Positions 8,915 through 17,027 of a stretch of 64,000 bases of DNA are shown one piece after another. A model generated the notes under the pieces. The model was not told the origin of the DNA. It ran no database searches and was given only the letters and a program-made list of their open reading frames with translations. The stretch is from Lewinellaceae bacterium (GTDB taxonomy: Bacteria > Bacteroidota > Bacteroidia > Chitinophagales > Saprospiraceae). A program made the position numbers and the translations under genes. The first letter of the stretch is position 1, and the number at the start of each line of letters is the position of its first letter. The stretch covers positions 186,001-250,000 of the forward strand of contig JACJXZ010000013.1 of the NCBI GenBank assembly GCA_020636375.1. Reading direction: 5' to 3'.

Positions 8915-10086
8915 CAGCCGCATTTGCCCTACTCAGCGGGCTGGTATTGGCCTATCTCGCCTTCGGGGCGGGGTATCAGTTGTTCTTCGCCATTGCCGGC
9001 CTGTTTTACGGGCAGGAAGCCCGGATCATCGCGCCATCCCGCCGCCGCATTGTCGTGCTCATCCCCGCCTACCGGGAAGATGCGGTGATCGTGTCCACGG
9101 CCCGGCAGGCGCTGGCCCACGACTATCCGAGCCACCTTTTCGAGGTGGCCGTCATTGCCGACGGGCTGCGCCGGGAAACGCTGGATGCCCTGCGGGCCCT
9201 GCCGGTGACACTGGTGGAAGTGGCCTTTGAGCAAAGCACCAAATCCAGGGCCATCAACCAGGCCCTCTGCCGCATGCCGGAAAATGCCTGCGATATGCTG
9301 GTTATCCTGGACGCCGATAACGTGATGGCACCGGGCTTCCTGGCCCGCCTGGCCGATCATTTCGACCGGGGTTTCCTGGCGGTGCAGGGCCGGCGGGCGC
9401 CCAAAAATGCAGACACGCCTATAGCGGTGCTCGACGGGGCCAGCGAAGCCATCAACAACCACATCCTGTGCAAGGGCCAGCGCGCGCTGGGCTTTTCCGC
9501 CCGCCTGGCCGGCTCGGCCATGGCCTTCGATTACGCCCTCTTCCGGCAGGTGATGCCACAGGTCGACGCCATCGGCGGTTTCGATAAGGAACTGGAGCTT
9601 CGCCTCGTGCAGCGCCGCCTGTGTATCGGTTATGATGACGAGGCTATCGTTTACGACGAAAAGGTGCGCCGGGAGGCAGATTTCTCCCGGCAGCGGAGCC
9701 GGTGGATCGCCGCCCAGTTTCAATACGCCCGGCGCTTTTTCCCGTCGGCTTTCCGGGCCTGGCTCCGGGAGGGCAATGGGGATTTCATGAACAAAGCCGT
9801 CCAGATGCTGCTTCCGCCCCGCCTGATTACGCCAGGGGTTTTAACCCTGGGGGTGCTGGCTCACCTGCTGGCCGGTGCCTACGGTCTGGCAGCCGGGTGG
9901 GGGGCCGTCCTGTCCGCCAACCTGCTGTCCTTCCTTCTGGCAATGCCGGCCTACATGTGGAGGGCACCGTACCGGCAGGCTTTCCTGCGCCTGCCCCGGG
10001 CTTTTTTCTACGCCCTTCAGTCATTGCTGCGGTTGAAATATGCCCGCCGCCATTTCATCAACACGCCCCACGGCGATAACGGATAG
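8911..10086 (+). CDS. Membrane glycosyltransferase family 2, BcsA/NodC-like
   Basis: This 391-residue GT2 enzyme has an N-terminal membrane helix (FALLSGLVLAYLAFGAGYQL) and the GT-A core IVVLIPAYREDAVIVSTARQ. It has the DAD metal-site motif in LVILDADNVMAPGF, the acceptor-side GGFDKELELRL (usual ED position) and the processivity-type motif Q-x-x-R-W in FSRQRSRWIAAQ. Two or three C-terminal helices follow. That layout fits hyaluronan/cellulose-synthase-like or single-transfer membrane GT2 enzymes. The ATG overlaps the preceding stop by four bases (8911-8914), so it is coupled to the ligase-like gene. It contributes to repeat-unit assembly; substrate unknown. Confidence 0.88.
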   Translation: MTAAFALLSGLVLAYLAFGAGYQLFFAIAGLFYGQEARIIAPSRRRIVVLIPAYREDAVIVSTARQALAHDYPSHLFEVAVIADGLRRETLDALRALPVTLVEVAFEQSTKSRAINQALCRMPENACDMLVILDADNVMAPGFLARLADHFDRGFLAVQGRRAPKNADTPIAVLDGASEAINNHILCKGQRALGFSARLAGSAMAFDYALFRQVMPQVDAIGGFDKELELRLVQRRLCIGYDDEAIVYDEKVRREADFSRQRSRWIAAQFQYARRFFPSAFRAWLREGNGDFMNKAVQMLLPPRLITPGVLTLGVLAHLLAGAYGLAAGWGAVLSANLLSFLLAMPAYMWRAPYRQAFLRLPRAFFYALQSLLRLKYARRHFINTPHGDNG

Positions 10087-10090
10087 AACG

Positions 10091-10228
10091 ATGCTTGGAG
10101 AAGGAATGCCCTGGCACATCATTTTGCCTTTCTTTTTTCTGGGTTTTTTCCTGGGCCTTCACAACGCCCGGAAATCCCTGGCCGGCCGTCAGCCGGAAGA
10201 AGCAAGGCGGCAACCAAAGCGAATGTAG
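10091..10228 (+). CDS. Small single-helix membrane protein
   Basis: This 45-residue frame begins at ATG 10091, four bases after the preceding glycosyltransferase stop region, and ends with TAG immediately before the flippase ATG. It has one clear hydrophobic helix (WHIILPFFFLGFFLGL) followed by a basic tail (ARKSLAGRQPEEARRQPKRM). The tight packing between two real genes and the single-helix pattern make it plausible as a small accessory membrane protein. I do not recognise a family, and a spurious frame is possible. Confidence 0.45.
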   Translation: MLGEGMPWHIILPFFFLGFFLGLHNARKSLAGRQPEEARRQPKRM

Positions 10229-11545
10229 ATGAAACGGGAAAGAACATTCTGGGTAAAAGCCGGCAGCTACTCTATGCTGGGATACCTGGCGCAGTTGGGG
10301 CTGGCCTTTGTCAGCTTCCTGGCGCTCATCCGGATGATGCCGGAATACGATTTCGGCGTCTGGGTGCTTTTCCTGACCATCACTTCCTTTGCCGAGATGG
10401 CCCGCATCGGCCTCACGCAAAATGCGGTGGTCAAGTTTTGCGTAGAGCAGCGGGAATCCTACGGCGAAGTCCTCACCGCCGGCTTTTTCCTCAACACGGC
10501 GAGCACCCTCCTCCTGAGCCTGCTGCTGCTGCTGGCGGGCATTCCCCTGGGGCGCCTGTGGTCGGCGCCGGAACTGATGGGGCTGCTGTGGTGGTACCCG
10601 GCTTTCGCCCTGCTCCACGGCGCTGCCCGCTTCATCGATAATGTTCAAATGGCGCATGGCGACTTTAAGGGCATCTTCTGGTCGAAACTGGCCTACGGAC
10701 TGGTTTTCCTGGCGAGCATACTCCTCCTCCGGGCCTGGAAAGGGGAGGTGCCCCTCCGGGCGCTGCCCGCCTTGCAGGTACTGGCCAGCCTGCCCTCTCT
10801 GGGCGTGGCCCTGCTCTACCGGACAGATTACCTGAAGCCGGGGCGCCTGGAATGGGCCTGGGTGAGGCGCCTTTTCCACTTTGGGAAATATGTGCTCGGC
10901 ACCAATTTCAGCTCCATGTTTTTCAGCAAGCTGGATATTATGATGGTGGGTGCCTTTCTGCACCCGATGGCCGTGGCAGTTTACAACGTGGCGGCCCGCA
11001 TCACCAATTACATGGAAATACCCATGTCCGGGGTTGCTCAGGTAGCCTATCCCCGGCTGGCGGCGGCCAACAAGGAATCGGGCAAAGGGCAGGTGGCCCA
11101 TCTGTACGAGCGCATGGTGGGCCTGTTGCTGGCTATGCTCCTGCCCATGGCCGTCCTGGTGCTGGGGCTGGCCCGGCCCATCGTGGTTTTCCTGGCCGGA
11201 GAGGCCTACGCCGATGCCGCCCCTCTGCTGAACATCCTGGTGGTGGCGGTGCTGGCCAAACCCTGGGGCCGCCTCTTCGGCATTACCCTGGACGCCATCG
11301 GCCGGCCGCGCCTGAACTTTGTGATGCTGCTGCTGGCCCTGGTGCTGAACGGGGCCCTGAACCTGGCGTTCATCCCGCTCTGGGGCGTAACCGGCGCCGC
11401 TCTGGCCAGCCTGGCGTCCATGTGGGGCCTCTTGTTAGCCAGTCAGTTGGTGTTGCGCAGGATCATCCCCATCCGGCAGGGGAATATTTTTAACCGAATG
11501 TGGGCGCTGTACCGCCGCCCCATGGTAGAACTATGGAAAATTTAG
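10229..11545 (+). CDS. Wzx-type polysaccharide flippase (MOP superfamily)
   Basis: This 438-residue protein has about twelve predicted membrane helices. It starts WVKAGSYSMLGYLAQLGLAF, then LIRMMPEYDFGVWVLFLTIT, as in polysaccharide biosynthesis proteins of the MATE/MOP superfamily (PF01943/PF13440). Later landmarks include the middle repeat FHFGKYVLGTNFSSMFFSKL, DIMMVGAFL and GVTGAALASLASMWGLLLAS. Wzx proteins flip undecaprenyl-linked repeat units across the inner membrane. The gene directly abuts the small membrane ORF and precedes an inverted-repeat element, so it may end the first transcription block of the cluster. Confidence 0.9.
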   Translation: MKRERTFWVKAGSYSMLGYLAQLGLAFVSFLALIRMMPEYDFGVWVLFLTITSFAEMARIGLTQNAVVKFCVEQRESYGEVLTAGFFLNTASTLLLSLLLLLAGIPLGRLWSAPELMGLLWWYPAFALLHGAARFIDNVQMAHGDFKGIFWSKLAYGLVFLASILLLRAWKGEVPLRALPALQVLASLPSLGVALLYRTDYLKPGRLEWAWVRRLFHFGKYVLGTNFSSMFFSKLDIMMVGAFLHPMAVAVYNVAARITNYMEIPMSGVAQVAYPRLAAANKESGKGQVAHLYERMVGLLLAMLLPMAVLVLGLARPIVVFLAGEAYADAAPLLNILVVAVLAKPWGRLFGITLDAIGRPRLNFVMLLLALVLNGALNLAFIPLWGVTGAALASLASMWGLLLASQLVLRRIIPIRQGNIFNRMWALYRRPMVELWKI

Positions 11546-11553
11546 TAATCCTA

Positions 11554-11671
11554 AAAAAATAACTTCACGGCCCTTAGTTGTAGTGAAGTGAAGCAGCCAT
11601 TCAGGGTTCCAGCGGGGTCAGGCTGCTGAACGAGCTACAACTAAGGGCCTCAAACAGTGAAGTTATTTTTT
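11554..11671. repeat. Inverted-repeat element between flippase and methyltransferase genes
   Basis: The left arm, AAAAAATAACTTCAC plus CCCTTAGTTGTAG (11554-11583), is mirrored by CTACAACTAAGGGCC (11635-11649) and GTGAAGTTATTTTTT (11657-11671). Seven extra bases interrupt the right arm. The roughly 50-base centre has its own GCAGCC/GGCTGC pairing. The outer ends AAAAAAT/ATTTTTT would give a terminator-like hairpin on either strand. It is either a terminator island or a MITE-like element; no target duplication is clear. Confidence 0.7.
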
Positions 11672-11723
11672 AATCACTACTTAATGCCGGATTTATTTTT
11701 TAATCGCTACTAAACATCAGGAA

Positions 11724-12536
11724 ATGGAAATGAATGCTGCTTTTGGAAAAATGCAGGTGCACATGAGCCGGCGCATGCAGCGCTACCCGCGCCTGTCCCG
11801 CTGGGCCGCCTGGCTATTCGGCTACACCCTCGTCGGCAACTACGCCCGCGCCCTTTCCTTCAGGAGCCTGCTGAAAAAGTTGCCGCTGGAATCTTTCCGG
11901 CACATCCTCGACCTGGGCTGCGGCTACGGCGAGTATTCCTTTATGCTGTCTGAAGCGCTGCCCGGGGCCACCATTACCGCTCTGGACCTGAACGCGGCGT
12001 CCGTGGCCGGCATCCGCCGCCTGGCCGCCGAACGGGGAATGTCGAACCTGAAAACCCACCTCGGCACTATCGAGTCCCTGGAAGACAGCGACGGCAGGTA
12101 TGACTTCATCTTTTCCATTGACGTGTTCGAACACATCCGGGAGGAAGAGATGCCCTTTGCCGAGGCCCGCCGGAAGTTGCGCCCCGGCGGCTACCTGCTG
12201 GTGAAAATGCCCGGCCGGGAACAGCGCACCATCCTGCCGGAGCGCTGGTTTGAGGACCACCATCACTGGCTGGAAGAAGAACACATCGGCCAGGTATACG
12301 GCCTGGATGGCCTGAAGGCCCGCATGGAGAAGGAAGGCTTCAGGGTCGCCTACGCCGCTTACGGCGACGGGTGGTGGAGCCGCCTGGGCTGGGAGATCGG
12401 ATACCTTTCCCGCCAGGCCGGGCCGCTGGTGCAGCTGATGTGCCTGCCCCTGGCCAAGCTGCTGGTGCGGGCCGACCGCCTGGGGCGCCACAAGGAGAGC
12501 GGCAATACAATACAGGTAATCGGACAAAAGCTTTAA
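11724..12536 (+). CDS. Class I SAM-dependent methyltransferase
   Basis: This 270-residue protein has methyltransferase motif I in HILDLGCGYGEYSFMLSEAL (about 58-77), the acidic end of strand 2 in TITALDLN and the later motif DFIFSIDVFEHIREEEMPF, followed by LRPGGYLLVKMPG. These are the SAM-binding features of the Methyltransf_11/UbiE-like fold. Set in a polysaccharide cluster, it could methylate a sugar or lipid intermediate; the substrate is unknown. ATG 11730 lies at better distance from AGGA (11719-11722) than ATG 11724, so the start could be two codons later. Four bases separate it from the next gene. Confidence 0.85.
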   Translation: MEMNAAFGKMQVHMSRRMQRYPRLSRWAAWLFGYTLVGNYARALSFRSLLKKLPLESFRHILDLGCGYGEYSFMLSEALPGATITALDLNAASVAGIRRLAAERGMSNLKTHLGTIESLEDSDGRYDFIFSIDVFEHIREEEMPFAEARRKLRPGGYLLVKMPGREQRTILPERWFEDHHHWLEEEHIGQVYGLDGLKARMEKEGFRVAYAAYGDGWWSRLGWEIGYLSRQAGPLVQLMCLPLAKLLVRADRLGRHKESGNTIQVIGQKL

Positions 12537-12539
12537 AAG

Positions 12540-13457
12540 ATGAAAGAAATGAATTGGCCGCTGGTGTCGGTCATTGCCGTGAATTACCGGAATGCGGCGG
12601 TCACCTGCGATATGCTGGACACGCTCCGCCGGGCCGGTTATCCGGCCCTGGAGGTATTCCTGGTGGATAACGGGGCGGAGCAGGATCAGGGCGCTTTGTT
12701 CGAAAGCCACTACCCGGGCCTGGTGTACATCCGCAGCGCGGCCAACCTGGGGTTTGCCGGCGGCAACAACCTGGCCATCCCGAAGGCCGGGGGGAAGTAC
12801 ATCCTGCTGCTGAACAATGACACCATCGTCTCGCCCGGCTTCCTGGAGCCGATGGCCCTCTATATGGAGCAGCATGCCTCGGTGGGTATTGCCAGCCCCA
12901 GGATCTATTACTACGGACAGCCGGATGTCTTGCAATATGCCGGCTTCAGCACCGTCAGCCGGTTCACCGGGCGGGGGCGCAACCTGGCCCGGCGGGAAGC
13001 CGGCGGCGGCCGCTTCGCCCGGAGCGGCCCTACGGGGCTGGCCCACGGCGCCTGTATGTTGGTCCGGCGGGAAGTGATCGAACAGGTGGGGCTGCTCGCT
13101 GAATGCTACTTCATGTATTACGAAGAGATCGATTTCTGTGAGCGGGCGCGCCGCCAGGGGTGGGAGATCCACCTGGCCGCCGGTTCCTCCATCTATCACC
13201 GCGAATCCGCATCGATGGGCAGGAACAGCCCCCGGAAAACCTATTACCTGTTTCGGAACCGGTGGTTGTTCATGCGGTTGTGCCAACCGGGCTGGGCGTA
13301 TTACCTCTTCCTGGCCTATTTCCTGCTCATCGCTGCTCCCTGCCACGTGCTGAAACACTGGATGCGCCAGGAGAAAGAACACGCCCGGGCCATCCTGCAA
13401 AGCCTGAGCTGGAATATCCGGAACTACCAAAAAAAATATCATGAGAACTATGTTTAG
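12540..13457 (+). CDS. Glycosyltransferase family 2, rhamnosyltransferase-like
   Basis: This 305-residue protein has the GT-A core VSVIAVNYRNAAVTCDML, the conserved NLGFAGGNN loop, the metal-site triad NND in LLLNNDTIVSPGFLEPM, the GACMLVRREVIEQVG segment and YEEIDFCERARRQGWEI. This order is characteristic of the RfbF/rhamnosyltransferase-type GT2 family (COG1216). A C-terminal membrane-associated stretch (WAYYLFLAYFLLIAAPCHVL) is present. It most likely adds a sugar to the lipid-linked oligosaccharide. Its 3' end overlaps the following acyltransferase start by 17 bases. Confidence 0.9.
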   Translation: MKEMNWPLVSVIAVNYRNAAVTCDMLDTLRRAGYPALEVFLVDNGAEQDQGALFESHYPGLVYIRSAANLGFAGGNNLAIPKAGGKYILLLNNDTIVSPGFLEPMALYMEQHASVGIASPRIYYYGQPDVLQYAGFSTVSRFTGRGRNLARREAGGGRFARSGPTGLAHGACMLVRREVIEQVGLLAECYFMYYEEIDFCERARRQGWEIHLAAGSSIYHRESASMGRNSPRKTYYLFRNRWLFMRLCQPGWAYYLFLAYFLLIAAPCHVLKHWMRQEKEHARAILQSLSWNIRNYQKKYHENYV

Positions 13458-14076
13458 GCAGGAGTTGGAAAAGGCCCGGCGGGAACAGCATCCGGGCGGC
13501 GGCAAAGCCGGGGCATACCTCCGCCTTCTGGCGCGGCTGTTGCGCCTGGGCATTTATTTTTTGAACGGGCAATGGGCACTGCGCAGCGCCCAAAAGAGGG
13601 GGCGCCTCACCTTTGTGCGCGGCCGGCTGCAGATTGCCAACAGAGGGACGCTGGAGGTCGGCAACAAGGTGCGCATCTGGTCCAGCATCCACCCCTGCCA
13701 GATCTTCGTGGAAAAGTCCGCTCGCCTGTCGGTGGGAGACGGCTGCTACCTCAACGGCGCTTTCATCGCCGCCTGTCGGCAGGTGGCCATTGGCAGGAAC
13801 TGTTTCCTGGGCCCCATGGCGCTGATACAGGACAGCCCTTACTTCGGCCTCGATAGCCGGCAGGCAGCCGCTCACGCCCGGCCGGTCATCATCGAGGACG
13901 ATGCATGGCTGGCCACGCGCTGCTCCGTCATGCCCGGCGTCCGCATCGGCCGGGGGGCGGTGGTGGCAGTGGGCGCCGTCGTTACGGAAGATGTGCCGCC
14001 CTACTGCGTGGTGGCGGGCGCGCCTGCCCGGGTCGTCAAACGGTTGAGGGATGCCCCCTCCGCAACTCCTGTTTAA
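13441..14076 (+). CDS. Hexapeptide-repeat (LbH) O-acyltransferase, copy 1
   Basis: This 211-residue protein has an N-terminal amphipathic or membrane-associated region followed by a left-handed beta-helix of hexapeptide repeats: RLSVGDGCYLNGAFIAACRQ, VAIGRNCFLGPMALIQD, then VIIEDDAWLATRCSVMPGVR and IGRGAVVAVGAVVTEDVPPY. It ends CVVAGAPARVVKRL, the usual WbbJ/maa-type closing motif. The His expected before the catalytic coil is replaced around IQDSPYFGLD, so catalytic assignment is uncertain. A GTG- or ATG-internal start at 13450 is possible. It likely O-acetylates a sugar of the polymer. The next gene is a diverged paralogue. Confidence 0.83.
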   Translation: MRTMFRQELEKARREQHPGGGKAGAYLRLLARLLRLGIYFLNGQWALRSAQKRGRLTFVRGRLQIANRGTLEVGNKVRIWSSIHPCQIFVEKSARLSVGDGCYLNGAFIAACRQVAIGRNCFLGPMALIQDSPYFGLDSRQAAAHARPVIIEDDAWLATRCSVMPGVRIGRGAVVAVGAVVTEDVPPYCVVAGAPARVVKRLRDAPSATPV

Positions 14077-14091
14077 AAACTAACTGAGCAA

Positions 14092-14748
14092 ATGAGCAGA
14101 TGGCTGGAACACGACTTGACCATCCGGGAAAAGGAAAAAACAGGGCCGGGAAGCAAAAAGAAATGGCGCCCTTTCATCCTGCCCCTCTTTTTAATGTGGC
14201 GGCTGCTGAGCTACAAGTGGGATCTTTTGCGCTCCCGATACTATTTCCGCCGCAGCGACCGGTTGAAGGGGATGATCCTGGCCAGGGGGAAACCGTCGGT
14301 CGAGAACAGCGGATACCTGGAGATCGGACGTGGAGTTCGCATTTGTTCCACGGCCTTTCGCAGCCGCATTGCGGTAAAAAAGGGCGGCCGGCTGGTCATC
14401 GGCGATAATTGCCGCATCAATGGCGCCATCATTGCCGCCACCGATGAAGTGCTGATCGGCAACAACTGCCGCCTGGCCCCCTTTTCGCACATCATGGACG
14501 GCGATTTTCACGATGTAACAGACCGGCAGGAGCAGGGCAAATCGGCACCGGTCATCATCCAGGACGATGTATGGATTTGCACCCGGAGCATAGTATTGAA
14601 AGGCGTGACCATCGGCCGGGGCGCCGTCGTGGCCTCCGGGGCGGTCGTCACCCGGGACGTGCCGGCTTACACCCTGGTCGGGGGCGTGCCGGCCACCGTC
14701 CTGCGGCGGCTGCCGCCGGGCGAAAGAGGCGAAGAGGTAGATTTTTAA
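14092..14748 (+). CDS. Hexapeptide-repeat (LbH) O-acyltransferase, copy 2
   Basis: This 218-residue protein has the same architecture as its upstream neighbour: a basic N-terminus with a hydrophobic patch (WRPFILPLFLMWRLLSYKWD), hexapeptide turns RLVIGDNCRINGAIIAATDE and VLIGNNCRLAPFSHIMDGDF, then the conserved His-Asp DFHDVTD loop. VIIQDDVWICTRSIVLKGVT, IGRGAVVASGAVVTRDVPAY and TLVGGVPATVLRRL follow. Unlike copy 1 it keeps the MDGDFHD signature typical of active maltose/colanate-type acetyltransferases. The pair probably arose by tandem duplication and diverged in acceptor. Confidence 0.87.
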   Translation: MSRWLEHDLTIREKEKTGPGSKKKWRPFILPLFLMWRLLSYKWDLLRSRYYFRRSDRLKGMILARGKPSVENSGYLEIGRGVRICSTAFRSRIAVKKGGRLVIGDNCRINGAIIAATDEVLIGNNCRLAPFSHIMDGDFHDVTDRQEQGKSAPVIIQDDVWICTRSIVLKGVTIGRGAVVASGAVVTRDVPAYTLVGGVPATVLRRLPPGERGEEVDF

Positions 14749-14761
14749 AACCTGATCTGAC

Positions 14762-15988
14762 ATGATGATTGCTGCCAAGGCCCTGTTCTGGGGTTCCTTT
14801 TTTGTGCTTTTCTATACCTATCTTGGGTATGGCCTGATCGTTGCCCTTTGGCTGAAGGGGAGGGTGTGGATACGGGGAAAACGGAAAGCGCCCGCTCTCC
14901 GGGATGATGGGGAGGAATGGCCGGCCGTCACCCTGCTGGTGGCCGCCTACAATGAAGAATCGGTGCTGGAGGCCAAGATCCGGAACTGCCGCGAGCTGGA
15001 TTATCCGCCGGGGAAGCTAAAGCTGCTCTTCGTCACCGATGGGTCTGACGACGGCGGGCCGGCCCTGATCCGGCGCCATGCGGATATCCGGTTGCTGCAC
15101 CGGCCCGAACGGCAGGGGAAGGTAGCCGCGCTGAAAAGAGCCATGCCGCTGGTCGATACGCCGGTAACGGTATTCACCGACGCCAATACATTCCTGAACC
15201 CGGCGGCTATCCGGGAACTGGCGGCGCATTTCCGGGATGCGCGGATCGGGGCGGTAGCCGGCGAGAAGCACATCCGGGGGCAGGCCTCCGGAGCGGCCAG
15301 CACCGCCGGGGAAGGGCTGTACTGGAAGTACGAGTCCTGGCTGAAACGGCAGGACGCCGAGCTGCATTCCGTGGTCGGGGCAGCCGGAGAGTTGTATGCT
15401 ATACGAACAGCCTTGTTTCAGGATGTTCCCGAAGACACCCTTCTGGACGACTTCATGCAGGCCCTGCTGATCGCCAGGGCCGGGTACCGGGTAGCCTACG
15501 CGCCCGGCGCCCGGGCGGAAGAGTACGCTTCCGCGAACCTGAGGGAAGAACTGAAGCGCAAGGTCCGGATTTGCGCCGGCGGCGCCCAGTCGATCCTCCG
15601 GCTGAGGGCGTTGCTCAACCCTTTCCGCTTTGGCGTACTGAGCTTTCAGTACGTTTCTCACCGGGTCCTTCGCTGGACCTTAGCGCCGCTGGCCCTGCCC
15701 TTGTTCTTCGCCGCCAACCTGGCCCTGGCCTGGGCCGGCCCTCTTTTTTTCCAGTATGTGCTTTTTGCACAGTTCCTCTTTTACGGGCTGGCGGTGATGG
15801 GGTATCTGTTCAAGGGGCGTTCCGTGCCCGTGCCCGGTTTTTTTGCGCCGCTTTATTTTTGCCTCATGAATTATAGCGCCTATGCCGGCTTCCTTCGGTT
15901 TTTTCTCGGCGCACAGGGCGTGGATTGGGAGAAAGCCCGGCGGGCAGAGGCCGGCGTGGCGGCTTCGCAGGGAGCGGGGGCCAGGTAA
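14762..15988 (+). CDS. Membrane glycosyltransferase family 2
   Basis: This 408-residue GT2 enzyme has an N-terminal helix (FWGSFFVLFYTYLGYGLIVA), the core VTLLVAAYNEESVLEAKIRN, the aspartates FVTDGSDDG and VFTDANTFLNPAAI, and the base motif in EDTLLDDFMQALLI. The usual QxxRW is represented by ELKRKVRICAGG, as in the poly-GlcNAc/cellulose synthase relatives common in Bacteroidota (COG1215). Four C-terminal helices follow. Its TAA stop falls on the first bases of an inverted-repeat element. It is the last gene of the plus-strand polysaccharide run. Confidence 0.88.
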   Translation: MMIAAKALFWGSFFVLFYTYLGYGLIVALWLKGRVWIRGKRKAPALRDDGEEWPAVTLLVAAYNEESVLEAKIRNCRELDYPPGKLKLLFVTDGSDDGGPALIRRHADIRLLHRPERQGKVAALKRAMPLVDTPVTVFTDANTFLNPAAIRELAAHFRDARIGAVAGEKHIRGQASGAASTAGEGLYWKYESWLKRQDAELHSVVGAAGELYAIRTALFQDVPEDTLLDDFMQALLIARAGYRVAYAPGARAEEYASANLREELKRKVRICAGGAQSILRLRALLNPFRFGVLSFQYVSHRVLRWTLAPLALPLFFAANLALAWAGPLFFQYVLFAQFLFYGLAVMGYLFKGRSVPVPGFFAPLYFCLMNYSAYAGFLRFFLGAQGVDWEKARRAEAGVAASQGAGAR

Positions 15989-16147
15989 GGGATTGCGCAA
16001 TAATAAGTTACACAGAATAGACGAAGTTATTTTGTGTGCTGGCAAGGTGCCAAACGCAGGCATAGCAGAGCTACGGCGAGGCTTGGCAACGCCGCCAGCG
16101 CGCAAAAGAACGAGTATAAATGGGTAATTTATTGTTGCGCAATCCCT
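15988..16147. mobile_element. MITE-like inverted-repeat element, family copy 1
   Basis: The left end AGGGATTGCGCAATAATAA (15988-16006, continuing GTTAC) is the near-exact reverse complement of the right end GTAATTTATTGTTGCGC plus AATCCCT (16124-16147). The interior is a long imperfect hairpin (GCTGGCAAGGTGCC near 16039 against GGCAACGCCGCCAGC near 16084). The interior is similar, in inverted orientation, to the element at 61723-61886: both share TATTTT, GGCAAGG, GAGCTAC, CAACGC and AAATGGG in the same order. No transposase frame is inside, so it would be non-autonomous. It begins at the stop codon of the upstream gene. Confidence 0.75.
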
Positions 16148-16171
16148 AAGGAAGAAAATGTCGGCGGCCGG

Positions 16172-16312
16172 GGAGTTGTTTGTTGTTTGTTGTCGGTTCT
16201 CCCCGGCTTTGCTCGGGGTAAAGTTTGTTGTTTGTTGTCCGGAGCGCGTGGATTGCCGAACCAACAACAGACAACAGACAACGATCAACAGACAACCAAC
16301 AACCAGCAATTA
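16172..16312. repeat. TTGTTTG-type heptamer repeats in both orientations
   Basis: TTGTTTGTTGTTTGTTGTC occurs near 16175 and again near 16211. The complementary pattern CAACAACAGACAACAGACAAC (split here only by description) follows at about 16262-16282, so the region could fold back on itself. A small hairpin CCCCGGCTTTGCTCGGGG sits between. The same heptamers are at 5843-5892. Confidence 0.75.
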
Positions 16313-16328
16313 TCCAAAACCACTGCCC

Positions 16329-17027
16329 TTACAAAAGCGGCAGCCTTCTCATCAACTCATTGCGGTGCGAGCGGCTGATGGGGATGACCTTTCCGCCGAT
16401 GACCAGGCTGTTGCTCTCGATGTCTACGATCTTTGTCATATTGACAATATACGACCGGTGTACCTTGATGAACTGTGCGCTTCTGAGTTGCTTGTGGATC
16501 TCTTTCAGGGGGGTATTTGCCACGTGTTTGCCCCGGGCCGTTTTAAAAACGGAATAATCGCCCAGCGACTCGACATACAGGAGGTCGTCGAGGTCGATCC
16601 GCACGTAGCGCTTATCCGCCTTCACGAAGATAAAAGGGTTGCTGGCTTCCGGAATGGGCGCGCCTTTATTGTCCCGGGGTTGTGCAAAGCGTTCCAGGGC
16701 CTTTTGAAGCCGCGGAAGGCTCACCGGCTTGACGATGTAATCGACAACATGGTCAATATAATTGAAGGCCGCAGCGGCATAGTCTTCTTTGCTGGTAATA
16801 AAGATGATGGCGGGCAATTCCCGGGCGCTTCTCACCAGATCCATGCCGCTGAACCGGGGCATTTCGATATCGAGCAGGATCAAATCGACCGGATTGTCCT
16901 TCAGGAATGCATGCGCGCTGAAAGCGTCCTCGAACTCGCCGGCGATTTCTACTGTTCCGAGCTGCTCGCAGGCGAACCGGAGATGGAGCCTGGCACATTC
17001 ATCATCATCGACGATCAGGATACGCAT
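16329..17027 (-). CDS. LytTR-family response regulator
   Basis: This 232-residue regulator has a receiver domain (VDDDE at 7-10, phospho-Asp53 in LLDIEMP, Thr in FITSKED, Lys in YIVKPVS) and a C-terminal LytTR DNA-binding domain (FIFVKADKRYVRIDLDDLLY, KVHRSYIVNMTKIVDIESN, then IPISRSHRNELMRRL). It is a transcription factor of the AgrA/LytR type. Its start codon lies within the 3' end of the histidine kinase gene (23-base overlap), so the two are co-transcribed and probably form a phosphorelay in which the kinase HPt domain passes phosphate to Asp53. Confidence 0.93.
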   Translation of the reverse strand: MRILIVDDDECARLHLRFACEQLGTVEIAGEFEDAFSAHAFLKDNPVDLILLDIEMPRFSGMDLVRSARELPAIIFITSKEDYAAAAFNYIDHVVDYIVKPVSLPRLQKALERFAQPRDNKGAPIPEASNPFIFVKADKRYVRIDLDDLLYVESLGDYSVFKTARGKHVANTPLKEIHKQLRSAQFIKVHRSYIVNMTKIVDIESNSLVIGGKVIPISRSHRNELMRRLPLL

